Assembly (NCBI GenBank): GCA_023393475.1
Contig: JAEWLC010000087.1
Location: 1 to 22,686 of the forward strand
DNA length: 22,686 nucleotides
Source: Pseudomonadota bacterium
GTDB taxonomy: Bacteria > Pseudomonadota > Alphaproteobacteria > Rhizobiales > Devosiaceae
Reading direction: 5' to 3'
Shown: one piece after another, positions 1 through 6,585 of the stretch
Position numbering within the stretch: position 1 is the first letter of the stretch
Layout: each line of letters begins with the position of its first letter
The notes under the pieces: model-generated
Database searches by the model: none
The model's input: only the letters and a program-made list of their open reading frames with translations
Told to the model about the DNA's origin: nothing
Program-made: the position numbers and the translations under genes

Positions 1-69
1 CCGGACTGGACGGCTGACCCCTCGCGCCGGGCAGGTCCCCAACCACGACCGGCCGCGAGCCGTCCCAGA

Positions 70-101
70 GAAGCCCCGGCGTCCCCTCCCGCCGGGGCTT
101 C
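70..101. terminator. GC-rich hairpin, possible terminator of an upstream gene
   Basis: A perfect 12-bp inverted repeat (GAAGCCCCGGCG at 70-81 and its complement at 90-101) encloses an 8-nt loop. No T-run follows on either strand, so it is not a textbook intrinsic terminator. It may close a gene lying left of the window: one frame reads ...GLDG and stops at 15-17, but that is too short to call a CDS. Confidence 0.45.
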
Positions 102-118
102 GAATAGTGCCGAAGGCA

Positions 119-141
119 AAATCGCTCCAGTGGAGCGATTT
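119..141. repeat. Perfect short palindrome
   Basis: The 11-nt arm AAATCGCTCCA (119-129) is followed, after a single G, by its exact complement (131-141). With almost no loop it suits a dimeric protein site or an extended cruciform better than an RNA hairpin. It lies in non-coding DNA about 145 bp beyond the stop of the small minus-strand gene. No regulator can be assigned. Confidence 0.4.
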
Positions 142-195
142 ATGTGAGAAGGCCATGAGAGCTACGCTCGAATGGCATCTAGGCGCCACGCACCG

Positions 196-211
196 GCCCC
201 CTTGCGGGGGC
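196..211. repeat. Small GC hairpin in the left spacer
   Basis: GCCCCC (196-201) and GGGGGC (206-211) flank a TTGC loop. It is the third inverted repeat within about 150 bp of gene-free DNA (1-284). I see no supportable gene in that stretch. It could help end minus-strand transcription coming from the small gene at 285-593. Confidence 0.3.
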
Positions 212-284
212 GGCTCCATCGTTCATGCTGGCAGACAACGTGAGTTCCGCAGGTCGAGCCCGTGACCGCTACGCCCTACCCCCC

Positions 285-593
285 TCAGGGGCGGGCGCAC
301 CTCTGCATCCGGAAGGCCATCACTTGGGTTCGATCAAGAAATTCGCGCATGACCACGACCAATTCCGATCGTGATTGTTCGAACCCCTCAAGCGAGGTTC
401 GGTCCTCGCCGGTAAAATTGGATAGTACTTGTTCTGTGACTTGGAACCCGGCCAAGGCATCGTAGAGTGTACCGACGCTGCTCGACATGACCGTGGCAGG
501 CTGCTCAAGCGTCGAGCACGCTGCGCGATCGGATGCAACGGCGGTCCCCGCCCACACCAGGAAAATAGCGGCATTCAAAACGTACAACTTCAA
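285..593 (-). CDS. Small secreted protein of unknown function, TTG start
   Basis: Unrecognised 102-aa protein. The start is chosen at TTG (591-593) because a strong Shine-Dalgarno (GAGGGAGG, complement of about 601-609) sits about 8 nt upstream, and the product then opens with a clear signal peptide (MKLYVLNAAIFLVWAGTAVA, cleavage likely near residue 20). The mature part is helical and acidic with cysteines near each end (about 26 and 99), which could form one disulfide. No domain is recognised. It lies divergently from the aminotransferase at 834. The same frame runs on upstream without a stop for more than 1.5 kb, antisense to the aminotransferase. That makes an absurd 632-residue frame, and the lack of an ATG hides the real gene. 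An imperfect palindrome at 611-630 sits just upstream of the Shine-Dalgarno. Confidence 0.6.
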   Translation of the reverse strand: MKLYVLNAAIFLVWAGTAVASDRAACSTLEQPATVMSSSVGTLYDALAGFQVTEQVLSNFTGEDRTSLEGFEQSRSELVVVMREFLDRTQVMAFRMQRCARP

Positions 594-610
594 AATATAG
601 TCCCTCCCTC

Positions 611-630
611 GACGGCAGAATTCAGCCGTC
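611..630. promoter_or_regulatory. Operator-like palindrome before the TTG gene
   Basis: A 20-bp near-perfect palindrome, GACGGC-A-GAATTC-A-GCCGTC, with one mismatched position pair. It lies immediately upstream of the ribosome binding site of the minus-strand gene 285-593. A TTGACG hexamer (complement of 628-633) overlaps its edge, but no good -10 follows at the right spacing. An operator role is inferred from position and symmetry only. Confidence 0.35.
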
Positions 631-833
631 AACCTAGAGCTACTCCATGCAGACGATCGTCCGCAACTCTCTGTCCACGACGAACGCGAGACCGTTAGGC
701 CGGGTTTACAATGGATGGCTACCCCGGGCCCGGACTCCTGACCTGACACACTACCCCCCTTATCCACACAGCCCCCTTCCCCGCGTCCCCCACACCCGCT
801 AACCCTTGCTGATCCCGCCTCAGCGAGCCTGCG

Positions 834-2069
834 ATGACCACTGCCCTGCCCCTCGATCCCGAACTGATCCGCGCCGAGTTCCCGGCCTTCCGTGAACCGA
901 GCCTCGAGGGCTGGGGCTTCTTCGAGAATGCCGGCGGCTCCTACACCAGCCAGCAGGTGCTGACCCGGCTCGATCACTACTATCGCGCCACCAAGGTCCA
1001 GCCCTACGCCTTCTATCCCGCCTCGCGCGAAGCGGGCGCCGCCATGGATCTTGCCTATCGCCGCATGGCGCAGGCGCTCAATGTCGGCATGGACTGGATC
1101 CATTTCGGCCCCTCCACCTCCGGCAACACCTACACCCTCGGCAACGCCTTTGCCGGCTGGCTCAAGCCGGGCGAGGCGATCGTCGTCACCAACCAGGATC
1201 ACGAGGCCAACTCCGGCGTCTGGCGCCGCCTCGAGTCCCGCGGCATCGTCATCCGCGAATGGAAGGTCGATCCGCAGACCGGCCACCTCGATCCGGCCGA
1301 GCTCGACAAGCTGCTCGACAGCAAGGTCCGCGCCGTCTGCTTCCCGCATGCCTCGAACATCGTCGGCGAGATCAACCCGGTCCACGAGATCGTCCAGAAG
1401 GCCAAGAGCTACGGCGCCATCACCGTCGTCGATGGCGTCTCCTACGCCCCGCACGGCCTGCCCGACCTGCTCGAGCTCGGCTGCGACATCTACCTGTTCT
1501 CGGCCTACAAGGTGTACGGCCCGCACCAGGGCGTCATGGCAGTCCGCCCCTCGCTCGCCTCCGAACTGCCCAACCAGGGCCATTTCTTCAACGACACCCA
1601 GCCCCGCAAGCGCCTGGTGCCGGCCGGCCCGGACCATGCCCAGGTCGCCGCCGCCGCCGGTGTCGCCGATTATCTCGAACGCGTCGCCGCGATCGCCGGC
1701 GATACTGCCGAGGGCGCCAACGCCTTCCGCAAGGCCCACCACGCCATGCGCGCGCAGGAGATTGCCCTGCTCGAGCCGCTCATGGAGTTCCTGCGCTCGC
1801 GCAACAACATCCGCCTCATCGGCCCCACCGATGCCGCGAGCCGCGCGCCCACCGTGGCCATCGGCGTCAACGGCCTCGCCGTCGAAATCTCCGAGCGCCT
1901 CGCCCGCCACAAGGTGATGGCGTCCGGCGGCCACTTCTACGCCTACCGCCTGCTCGAAGCCCTCGGCATCAACCCTGGCCACGGCGTCCTGCGCGTCTCC
2001 TTCACCCACTACACCACCCCCGCCGAAGTTCAGCAGCTGATCGCGGCGCTGGATGCGGAGCTGAAGTAG
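834..2069 (+). CDS. Class V aminotransferase-fold PLP enzyme (cysteine desulfurase-like)
   Basis: A 411-aa cytosolic PLP enzyme of aminotransferase class V (fold type I), related to SufS/CsdA and isopenicillin-N epimerase-like proteins. Visible landmarks: STSGN (residues 94-98, phosphate-cup region), DHEAN (122-126), VVDGVSYAPHG (198-208, with Asp200 for the pyridine nitrogen and His207), and SAYKVYGPHQG (223-233), whose Lys226 is the expected Schiff-base lysine. Length is normal for the family. I do not see an obvious flexible-loop catalytic cysteine typical of true SufS, so the substrate is left open. The start is ATG 834 with only a weak ribosome site. The gene stands alone, divergent from the small secreted-protein gene, and is followed by a long palindromic repeat rather than a classical terminator. 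Confidence 0.9.
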   Translation: MTTALPLDPELIRAEFPAFREPSLEGWGFFENAGGSYTSQQVLTRLDHYYRATKVQPYAFYPASREAGAAMDLAYRRMAQALNVGMDWIHFGPSTSGNTYTLGNAFAGWLKPGEAIVVTNQDHEANSGVWRRLESRGIVIREWKVDPQTGHLDPAELDKLLDSKVRAVCFPHASNIVGEINPVHEIVQKAKSYGAITVVDGVSYAPHGLPDLLELGCDIYLFSAYKVYGPHQGVMAVRPSLASELPNQGHFFNDTQPRKRLVPAGPDHAQVAAAAGVADYLERVAAIAGDTAEGANAFRKAHHAMRAQEIALLEPLMEFLRSRNNIRLIGPTDAASRAPTVAIGVNGLAVEISERLARHKVMASGGHFYAYRLLEALGINPGHGVLRVSFTHYTTPAEVQQLIAALDAELK

Positions 2070-2083
2070 CGGCCACCATTGGC

Positions 2084-2219
2084 AGACGGCCCCCTCCCAT
2101 CCTCCCCCATGAAGGGGGAGGTGCCGGCCGGTGCCTGAGGCACAATCGAAGACAGAGTCTCGACTCTTCACCTCCCCCTTCATGGGGAGGCCGGGAGGGG
2201 GCCGTCTCTCTCAGTAGCA
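2084..2219. repeat. Intergenic palindromic repeat, long copy
   Basis: Two roughly 39-nt arms (2084-2123 and 2169-2207) are inverted complements with only a few mismatches. They read AGACGGCCCCCTCCC... outward and CCCTTCATGGGG... inward. Between them is a smaller hairpin, GTGCC-TGA-GGCAC (2131-2143). A shorter relative lies at 13798-13869, sharing CCATCCTCCCCC, GGGGGAGGTGCCGGC and the tail GAGGGGGCC..TCTCTC..GTAGC. This is a dispersed, GC-rich, REP-like element in the spacer between aminotransferase and permease. It could also act as a terminator. Confidence 0.7.
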
Positions 2220-2261
2220 CCTCCCTCGACGTCTCCACCCCGCCCCGCTAAACACCCCGCC

Positions 2262-3164
2262 ATGTCCCGCCCCGTCGCCGTCCTCCTCCTCGTCATCGCC
2301 ACTGCCATCTGGGGTTTCGCCTTCGTCGCGCAGAAGTCCGCCATGGATCACATGGGGCCGCTTTCCTTCAGCGGCACGCGCTTCCTGCTCGGCGGCATTG
2401 TGCTGCTTCCGTTTGCGCTGCTTGAACTACGGCGGAAGAGGGCGCGACCGAGCCAGTTCGGCGGCAAGCTATGGGGCCTGATTGGCCTGCTCTGTGCGGC
2501 TTTCCTCATCGGCTCCGTGCTTCAGCAATATGGCCTCGCGCACACCAGCGTCACCAACTCCGGCTTCCTCACCGCACTCTATGTGTTGTTCGTGCCGCTA
2601 ATCGCTTTTCTCGTGATGCGCAGCCGGCCGCACCCGATCATCTATCTCGGTGCCCCGCTCGCCCTTTTCGGCATCTTCTATCTCAACGGCGGACGACTGG
2701 CCGATTTCCGCTTCGGTGACCTCCTGGTGGTGATCAGCGCCGTCTTCTGGGGCGCCCATGTCTTCCTGCTCGGCCTGCTCAGCCGCGACACGGCCCTGCC
2801 CGTCACGCTGTCGGCCATCACCTTCGTGGGCACCGGCTTCATCTGCCTCGCCCTGGCGATGGGTTTCGAGCCCGCGGGCTTCGGTGGCATCCTCGAGGTC
2901 TGGCTGCAGGTGCTCTACACCGGCATCCTGTCCACCGCCCTCGCCTTCACCCTGCAGGCGGTCGCCCAGCAATATGTGCCGGCCGCCAATGCGGCGATCG
3001 TCCTCTCGGCCGAAAGCCTGTTCGCGGCCCTTGGCGGCGCACTGATCCTCGGCGAGCGACTCCCCCTCGTCGGCTATGCCGGCGCGGGGCTGATCTTCGT
3101 CGCGATCCTGGTGGTCGAGGCCGTTCCGGCCCTGCAGCAGCGCAGGGCCGCGGCCGGCGCCTGA
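2262..3164 (+). CDS. DMT superfamily permease, EamA family
   Basis: A 300-aa inner-membrane transporter with about ten hydrophobic segments and the two-fold repeat of EamA domains (roughly residues 5-140 and 150-288). The N-terminus has the family-typical pattern of small residues plus WGFAFVAQKSAMDH, and the middle has LAHTSVTNSGFLTALYVLFV, characteristic of this permease group. The C-terminal repeat contains ALAFTLQAVAQQYVPAANAA followed by the usual AESLFAALGG...GERL motif. Substrate is unknown; relatives export amino acids or other metabolites. The start ATG has no evident Shine-Dalgarno. The TGA stop (3162-3164) directly abuts the stop of the convergent DUF2147-like gene, with no base between them. 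Confidence 0.9.
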   Translation: MSRPVAVLLLVIATAIWGFAFVAQKSAMDHMGPLSFSGTRFLLGGIVLLPFALLELRRKRARPSQFGGKLWGLIGLLCAAFLIGSVLQQYGLAHTSVTNSGFLTALYVLFVPLIAFLVMRSRPHPIIYLGAPLALFGIFYLNGGRLADFRFGDLLVVISAVFWGAHVFLLGLLSRDTALPVTLSAITFVGTGFICLALAMGFEPAGFGGILEVWLQVLYTGILSTALAFTLQAVAQQYVPAANAAIVLSAESLFAALGGALILGERLPLVGYAGAGLIFVAILVVEAVPALQQRRAAAGA

Positions 3165-3560
3165 TTACTCGACGCGCGTCATTTCGTATTCGTCGCAGAT
3201 CACGATGTAGGCGCACAGCTTCACGTGCAGGTTGTTCTCGCCCCGCATCGTGACCCAGGCGTCGCCGGTATGACCGAACACGGCCATCTTGCCCTGCCAC
3301 TTGTTCGCCCCGGTCGGCTTGGCGGCCTTGATGATCGTCTTGTTGAGATACTCGAGATTGTGCTTCTTGCGCATGTTGCCGCGCAGCGCTACCAGGTCGA
3401 CGCACAGCGACCGGTTGTCCGCGCCGCACCAGCTCACCGAGTAATCGGAGTTCTTCTCGGCCACCCACACGCCGGTGGGGTCGAGGTCCTGCGCCAAGCC
3501 CGTGCCCGCCATGACCGCACTCATCGCCAGTGCCAGCCCAACGCTCAAGATCGTCTTCAT
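3165..3560 (-). CDS. Secreted DUF2147-like protein
   Basis: A 131-aa exported protein. An in-frame ATG exists further upstream (3585-3587). The ATG at 3558-3560 is preferred because GGAGAG lies 5-6 nt before it and the protein then begins with a signal peptide (MKTILSVGLALAMSAVMAG, cleavage likely after GLAQ). The mature part starts DLDPTGVWVAEK and has paired cysteines (SWCGADNRSLCVDL, and later LCAYIVICDEYEM). This follows the DUF2147 layout of a GxW strand, CGxxLC and a C-terminal Cys-rich strand, though the match is loose. Function unknown. An ATAATG-TCGC-CATTAT palindrome lies upstream at 3604-3619. The gene converges on the permease, stop against stop. Confidence 0.75.
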   Translation of the reverse strand: MKTILSVGLALAMSAVMAGTGLAQDLDPTGVWVAEKNSDYSVSWCGADNRSLCVDLVALRGNMRKKHNLEYLNKTIIKAAKPTGANKWQGKMAVFGHTGDAWVTMRGENNLHVKLCAYIVICDEYEMTRVE

Positions 3561-3603
3561 ATCGCTCTCCAGGCGCCCGCCCGCCACATTCGGCTACGGC
3601 GCG

Positions 3604-3619
3604 ATAATGTCGCCATTAT
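3604..3619. promoter_or_regulatory. AT-rich palindrome upstream of the DUF2147-like gene
   Basis: A perfect 16-bp inverted repeat, ATAATG-TCGC-CATTAT, 44 bp upstream of the minus-strand start at 3560. It stands out as AT-rich in a GC-rich spacer and contains -10-like hexamers (CATAAT/CATTAT) on the minus strand. A promoter with an overlapping operator is plausible but not proven. Confidence 0.35.
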
Positions 3620-3734
3620 GATACCCGGCGTCACGCGCTTGTCATGTCGCCTCAATAGCTTGGCGTCTGCGCGGGCCATGTCCCCCATCGCCCGCCCTAG
3701 GCGGCTGCTCCCGCCAAAGTCAGGCAGCCGAGAC

Positions 3735-3832
3735 GTTTCTGCACAGGGCTGGCCGCCGCCATTGTCCCGTCCTGTGGCCGAGCCCCAATTCGGCATTCCT
3801 GTCGGCCGCCCCCGCGAGGCGGCCGATTTTTT
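3735..3832 (+). ncRNA. Candidate structured leader or small RNA upstream of tdk
   Basis: The 328-bp spacer 3561-3888 has no convincing gene. Its right part can fold on the plus strand in competing ways: GGGCTGGCC (3746-3754) with GGCCGAGCCC (3776-3785); or CACAGG (3742-3747) with CCTGTG (3771-3776); or GCCGA (3777-3781) with TCGGC (3790-3794). A textbook intrinsic terminator then follows (3802-3832). The nearest plus-strand gene to the left ended at 3164 and a minus-strand gene lies between, so the terminator must end either an independent small RNA or an attenuated tdk leader. No known Rfam family is recognised. Confidence 0.3.
3802..3832 (+). terminator. Intrinsic terminator ahead of tdk
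   Basis: A perfect 9-bp stem, TCGGCCGCC (3802-3810) with GGCGGCCGA (3818-3826), has a 7-nt loop and is followed at once by six T (3827-3832). It ends 56 bp before the tdk start and points in the same direction as tdk. Confidence 0.75.
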
Positions 3833-3888
3833 GTTGAGACGCGTCGATTGCCCTCGCCGCCGCCCCTCGCCTGCGGCATGAACGGGCA

Positions 3889-4500
3889 ATGGCCAAGCTC
3901 TATTTCTCCTATTCGACGATGAACGCCGGCAAGTCGACCCTGCTGCTTCAGGCGTCGTACAACTATGTCGAGCGCGGCATGCGCACGTTGCTCTTCACCT
4001 CCTCGCTCTATGCCGAGGGCGACGTCGGCCTCATCTCCTCCCGCCTCGGCATCTCCGCTCCGGCCGAAATGTTCGGCACCACCGACGATCTGTTCCAGCG
4101 CGTCAACGACCACCTGCAGGAGAGCAAGGTCGATTGCGTCTTCGTCGATGAAGCGCAGTTCCTCACCACCGACCAGGTCTGGCAGCTGGCCCGCGTCGCC
4201 GACCGGCTCGACATTCCCGTCATGTGCTATGGCCTGCGCACCGATTTCCTTGGCCAGCTCTTCCCCGGCTCGTCCGAACTCCTTGCCATCGCCGACGAGT
4301 TGCGCGAGGTCCGCACCATCTGCTTCTGCGGCAGGAAGGCCACCATGGTCGTCCGCCGCGACAGCGACGGAGGCGCCCTGACCGAGGGCAACCAGGTCTC
4401 GATCGAGAAGTCGGTATATGTCTCCCTCTGCCGCCGGCACTGGGAAGAAGAGATCGGCCGCTGGCCGCCGAGAGGACCGCAACATGACCACGACCACTGA
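3889..4500 (+). CDS. tdk: Thymidine kinase, type II (TK1-like)
   Basis: A 203-aa cytosolic enzyme that phosphorylates thymidine with ATP to dTMP, the nucleoside salvage route. Motifs are complete: P-loop STMNAGKST (9-17), Walker-B-like region VFVDEAQFL (84-92) with Glu89 as expected general base, and the lasso/substrate segment GLRTDFLGQLFPGSSELLAIAD (115-136). Zinc ligands are Cys145 and Cys147 (ICFCGRKA) plus Cys181 and His184 (LCRRHW). Length fits the bacterial family. The C-terminus ends in an unusual His/Asp-rich tail, HDHDH, encoded where the gene overlaps the next one by 17 nt. It therefore forms an operon with the thioesterase. Transcription may be attenuated by the terminator at 3802-3832. 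Confidence 0.95.
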   Translation: MAKLYFSYSTMNAGKSTLLLQASYNYVERGMRTLLFTSSLYAEGDVGLISSRLGISAPAEMFGTTDDLFQRVNDHLQESKVDCVFVDEAQFLTTDQVWQLARVADRLDIPVMCYGLRTDFLGQLFPGSSELLAIADELREVRTICFCGRKATMVVRRDSDGGALTEGNQVSIEKSVYVSLCRRHWEEEIGRWPPRGPQHDHDH

Positions 4501-4870
4501 CGAGCCCAAGGGCGCCCTCACCATCCGCACCCTCGCCATGCCGGCCGACACCAACCCGGCCGGCGACATCTTCGGCGGCTGGGTGCTGAGCCAGATGGAT
4601 ATCGCCGGCTCCATCGCCGCCGTCGAACAGGTCAAGGGCCGCGTCGCCACCGTCGCCGTCGAGGCCATGACCTTCATCGCGCCGGTAAAGGTTGGCGACA
4701 TCCTCTGCATCTACACCACGGTCGAGCGCATCGGTAACACCTCGATTACCATCGCCATGGAAGCCTATGCCCGCCGCAACCGGCTCGCCGACCGGGTCAA
4801 AGTAACCGACGGCCGCTTCATCTACGTTGCGCTCGACGAGCAGGGGCGCAAGAAGCAGATCGCGCGCTGA
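4484..4870 (+). CDS. Acyl-CoA thioesterase, hotdog fold (YciA-like)
   Basis: A 128-aa single-hotdog thioesterase, hydrolysing acyl-CoA to free acid and CoA. The start ATG 4484 is chosen over an upstream in-frame ATG (4418) because GAGAGGA lies about 7 nt before it. The protein then starts just ahead of the conserved domain. The signature NPAGDIFGGWVLSQMDIAG (24-42) matches the YciA/BFIT-type motif with the acidic residue at the end of the hotdog helix; VEAMTFIAPVKVGDIL follows. The gene overlaps tdk by 17 nt and is translationally coupled to it. A stem-loop terminator lies about 125 bp downstream. Substrate chain length cannot be read from sequence. Confidence 0.9.
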   Translation: MTTTTDEPKGALTIRTLAMPADTNPAGDIFGGWVLSQMDIAGSIAAVEQVKGRVATVAVEAMTFIAPVKVGDILCIYTTVERIGNTSITIAMEAYARRNRLADRVKVTDGRFIYVALDEQGRKKQIAR

Positions 4871-4994
4871 ATGCTGTCTTCGTTCAGCCTCCATTCAGGC
4901 GCCGGGCGCCACCAATGACGACGTTATCCGGCTTCACGTCTGCACACGCGGACCGGACCACATCCGCGGCCGGGTGGCCTCTGTCGCGGATGGG

Positions 4995-5031
4995 AGGCGC
5001 TGCGCCGAGCCCAGCTCGCGTGGCGCCTTTT
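4995..5031 (+). terminator. Probable terminator of the tdk/thioesterase operon
   Basis: AGGCGC (4995-5000) pairs with GCGCCT (5023-5028), and an inner GAGC-CCA-GCTC hairpin (about 5007-5017) extends the stem with one bulge. A run of four T follows. The preceding spacer (4871-4994) shows no gene. Confidence 0.55.
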
Positions 5032-5123
5032 CCATTGTTGCGCGGCTGTTGCCGCCCCGCCCTTTCAACTGTCGCGCGCCGGGGCTAGTCTCCTCCCACA
5101 TCATTGCTTTTGGGGGATGCTGA

Positions 5124-5693
5124 ATGCTCAAGCCGTTCGTTGCAGTCTTGGCTGCTCTCGTGCTCCTCGCTTTCGGCGCAACCACCGCTAGCGCCCAGTC
5201 CGGCTCGCCCGCCTGGTCGAAGAAACCCCTCATCCTGATGGAAGGCCCCGGACACGAGTACGAGGTGGTGGGCGAGATCGATGCCGGCGCCCGCATCCGC
5301 GTCGATCGCTGCTCCCAGGCCTGGTGCCGCGTCCACAAGGGCCACGAAGCCGGCTGGGCCAGCCTCTACGCCATCGACTTCGGCGATGGCCCCGATGGCC
5401 GCTACAAGTTCCCCCGGATCGGCCCCAACTGGGGCGGCCCCGGTGTCGTCTGCCTCTACGAGGGCGCCAACTTCACCGGCAAGTCGCTCTGCGCCAAGCC
5501 CGGCTTCAGGTCCCGCGACCTGCTTCTGCTCGATGCCGACAACCGCTTCTCGTCGGTCTCGATCGAGGGCGACGTCTCGGTGCTGCTCTGCCGCGATCGC
5601 GACTTCCACAGCTACTGCGTGCACTACAACGACAGTCAGCCGCACCTCCACGGCTTCCTCAACAACGGCGTGACCTCGGTGAGGGTCTACTAA
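5124..5693 (+). CDS. Secreted SH3-like/I36 (crystallin-like) protein, paralog 1
   Basis: A 189-aa exported protein. A signal peptide covers residues 1-24 (hydrophobic core, TASA cleavage region). Residues about 30-85 form a bacterial SH3-like domain (LMEGPGHEYEVVGEIDAG, then Cys63/Cys68 and GWAS). Residues about 107-189 resemble the peptidase inhibitor I36/beta-gamma-crystallin fold: CLYEGANFTGKSLC, then SSVSIEG, then LLCRDRDFHSYC, ending VTSVRVY. Four domain cysteines (110, 123, 156, 165) are placed as in the neighbouring paralog. It probably acts in the periplasm or outside the cell. Inhibitor activity is not shown by sequence. Start supported by GGGGGA 6 nt upstream. It has its own terminator and so is a separate unit from the next gene. 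Confidence 0.8.
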   Translation: MLKPFVAVLAALVLLAFGATTASAQSGSPAWSKKPLILMEGPGHEYEVVGEIDAGARIRVDRCSQAWCRVHKGHEAGWASLYAIDFGDGPDGRYKFPRIGPNWGGPGVVCLYEGANFTGKSLCAKPGFRSRDLLLLDADNRFSSVSIEGDVSVLLCRDRDFHSYCVHYNDSQPHLHGFLNNGVTSVRVY

Positions 5694-5719
5694 CCCTTCG
5701 TTCACCATGCCGCGCCGAT

Positions 5720-5750
5720 AACGCCGCCCAACGGGCGGCGTTTCTGCATT
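5720..5750 (+). terminator. Intrinsic terminator after paralog 1
   Basis: AACGCCGCCC (5720-5729) pairs perfectly with GGGCGGCGTT (5733-5742) around a 3-nt loop, followed by a T-rich tail. It is 27 bp downstream of the stop at 5693. Confidence 0.75.
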
Positions 5751-5776
5751 TTTGGCGCATTTGAAGCAAAAGGCAT

Positions 5777-5801
5777 GGAACCCGTGCGCTACCGTACCGT
5801 T
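5777..5801 (+). promoter_or_regulatory. EcfG-type general stress promoter
   Basis: GGAAC (5777-5781), 16 intervening bases, then CGTT (5798-5801). This matches the GGAAC-N16/17-CGTT consensus of the alphaproteobacterial general stress sigma factor EcfG (SigT). It lies 51 bp before the ATG at 5853, with a good ribosome site in between. The first element is immediately followed by C, as is common for these promoters. Confidence 0.6.
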
Positions 5802-5852
5802 CTCGGCTTGCGGCACCACCGTGGATTTAAGCGTCACTAGAGAGGATCAATA

Positions 5853-6533
5853 ATGCTCCCCATCAGGCTCGCCGGAGCCGCAGCCCTGCTGCTCGGCTCC
5901 CTCCTTTTCGCCTCGGCAGCCAATGCCGCCGTCGCGACCAGCACCGTCAACGTGCGCAACGCACCGGTCAACGGCGCCGTCGTCGATGTGCTTCGCGCCG
6001 GCGCCGAAGTCGAGATCGACCGCTGCCAGGCCGGCTGGTGCTACGTGATCAAGCCGGGCCCGGATGGCTGGGTGTCGCAGGCCTACCTCAGCGACGACGA
6101 TGACGACTTCGATCCCCGTCCCGGCCGTCCCGGCCCGGGTGGTCCTGGCTTCCCCGGTGGTCCTGGCCCTGGCCCGGGCGGTAATGCCGGCGGTCCGGAT
6201 GTGAGCATCGGCTTCAACGTTCCGGGCTTCAGCTTCCAGATCGGTTCGGGCGGCTTCGATGTCCGCCCCGGCCGCCCCGGCGGCCAGCGTGATCGCGTGT
6301 GCTTCTACGAGCGCACCCAGTTCCGCGGCGACAGTTTCTGCGCCCGTCCGGGCGAGCGTCTTGCCCGCCTCGGCCGGTGGGACGACAGCATCAAGTCGAT
6401 CGAGATCCGCGGCGATGCACAGGCCCTCGTTTGTGAACGCACCAACTTCAACGGCCGCTGCATCGTGATCTCGCGCAGCGTCCCGAACCTGCGCGGCGCC
6501 AACGACAACATCAGCTCGATCCGCGTCCGCTAA
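5853..6533 (+). CDS. Secreted SH3-like/I36 protein with Gly/Pro-rich linker, paralog 2
   Basis: A 226-aa exported protein. Signal peptide 1-25 (cleavage near ANA). The SH3-like domain spans about 27-80 (STVNVRNAPVNGAVVDVLRAG, Cys58, GWCYV, GWVSQAYLS). A five-Asp run (81-85) and a collagen-like Gly/Pro linker occupy about 86-145. An I36/crystallin-like domain fills 148-226 (VCFYERTQFRGDSFC, DDSIKSIEIRG, LVCERTNFNGRC, ISSIRVR). It shares domain order and cysteine spacing with the gene at 5124 and differs mainly by the linker. Start supported by GAGAGGA 7 nt upstream. The EcfG-type promoter at 5777-5801 suggests induction by general stress. A terminator follows immediately. Confidence 0.82.
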   Translation: MLPIRLAGAAALLLGSLLFASAANAAVATSTVNVRNAPVNGAVVDVLRAGAEVEIDRCQAGWCYVIKPGPDGWVSQAYLSDDDDDFDPRPGRPGPGGPGFPGGPGPGPGGNAGGPDVSIGFNVPGFSFQIGSGGFDVRPGRPGGQRDRVCFYERTQFRGDSFCARPGERLARLGRWDDSIKSIEIRGDAQALVCERTNFNGRCIVISRSVPNLRGANDNISSIRVR

Positions 6534-6550
6534 GCGGACCGCAATCTACG

Positions 6551-6585
6551 AAGCGCCGCCCCTCACCGGGCGGCGCTTTCATTTT
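6551..6585 (+). terminator. Intrinsic terminator after paralog 2
   Basis: AAGCGCCGCCC (6551-6561) and GGGCGGCGCTT (6568-6578) form a perfect 11-bp stem with a 6-nt loop, followed by TTCATTTT. The arm sequence resembles the terminator after paralog 1. The outermost TTG start of the next gene falls inside its T-tract. Confidence 0.8.

Noticed and set aside
1..17. Possible C-terminal end of a plus-strand gene (...GLDG then TGA)
   Set aside because: Five codons cannot support a gene; other frames are also open here.
760..768. TTATCCACA, a perfect DnaA-box sequence
   Set aside because: A single 9-mer with no cluster, AT-rich unwinding region or origin-linked genes nearby; could be chance.
285..2183. 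Long open frame of 632 codons antisense to the aminotransferase
   Set aside because: It is the codon-bias shadow of the aminotransferase, Gly/Ala/Val/Asp-rich without any domain. Only its last 102 codons, with their own ribosome site and signal peptide, look real and are annotated separately.
3557..3889. 110-codon minus-strand frame between the DUF2147-like gene and tdk
   Set aside because: Arg-rich without domain. It runs through the terminator hairpin and the upstream palindrome and overlaps the start of the DUF2147-like gene.
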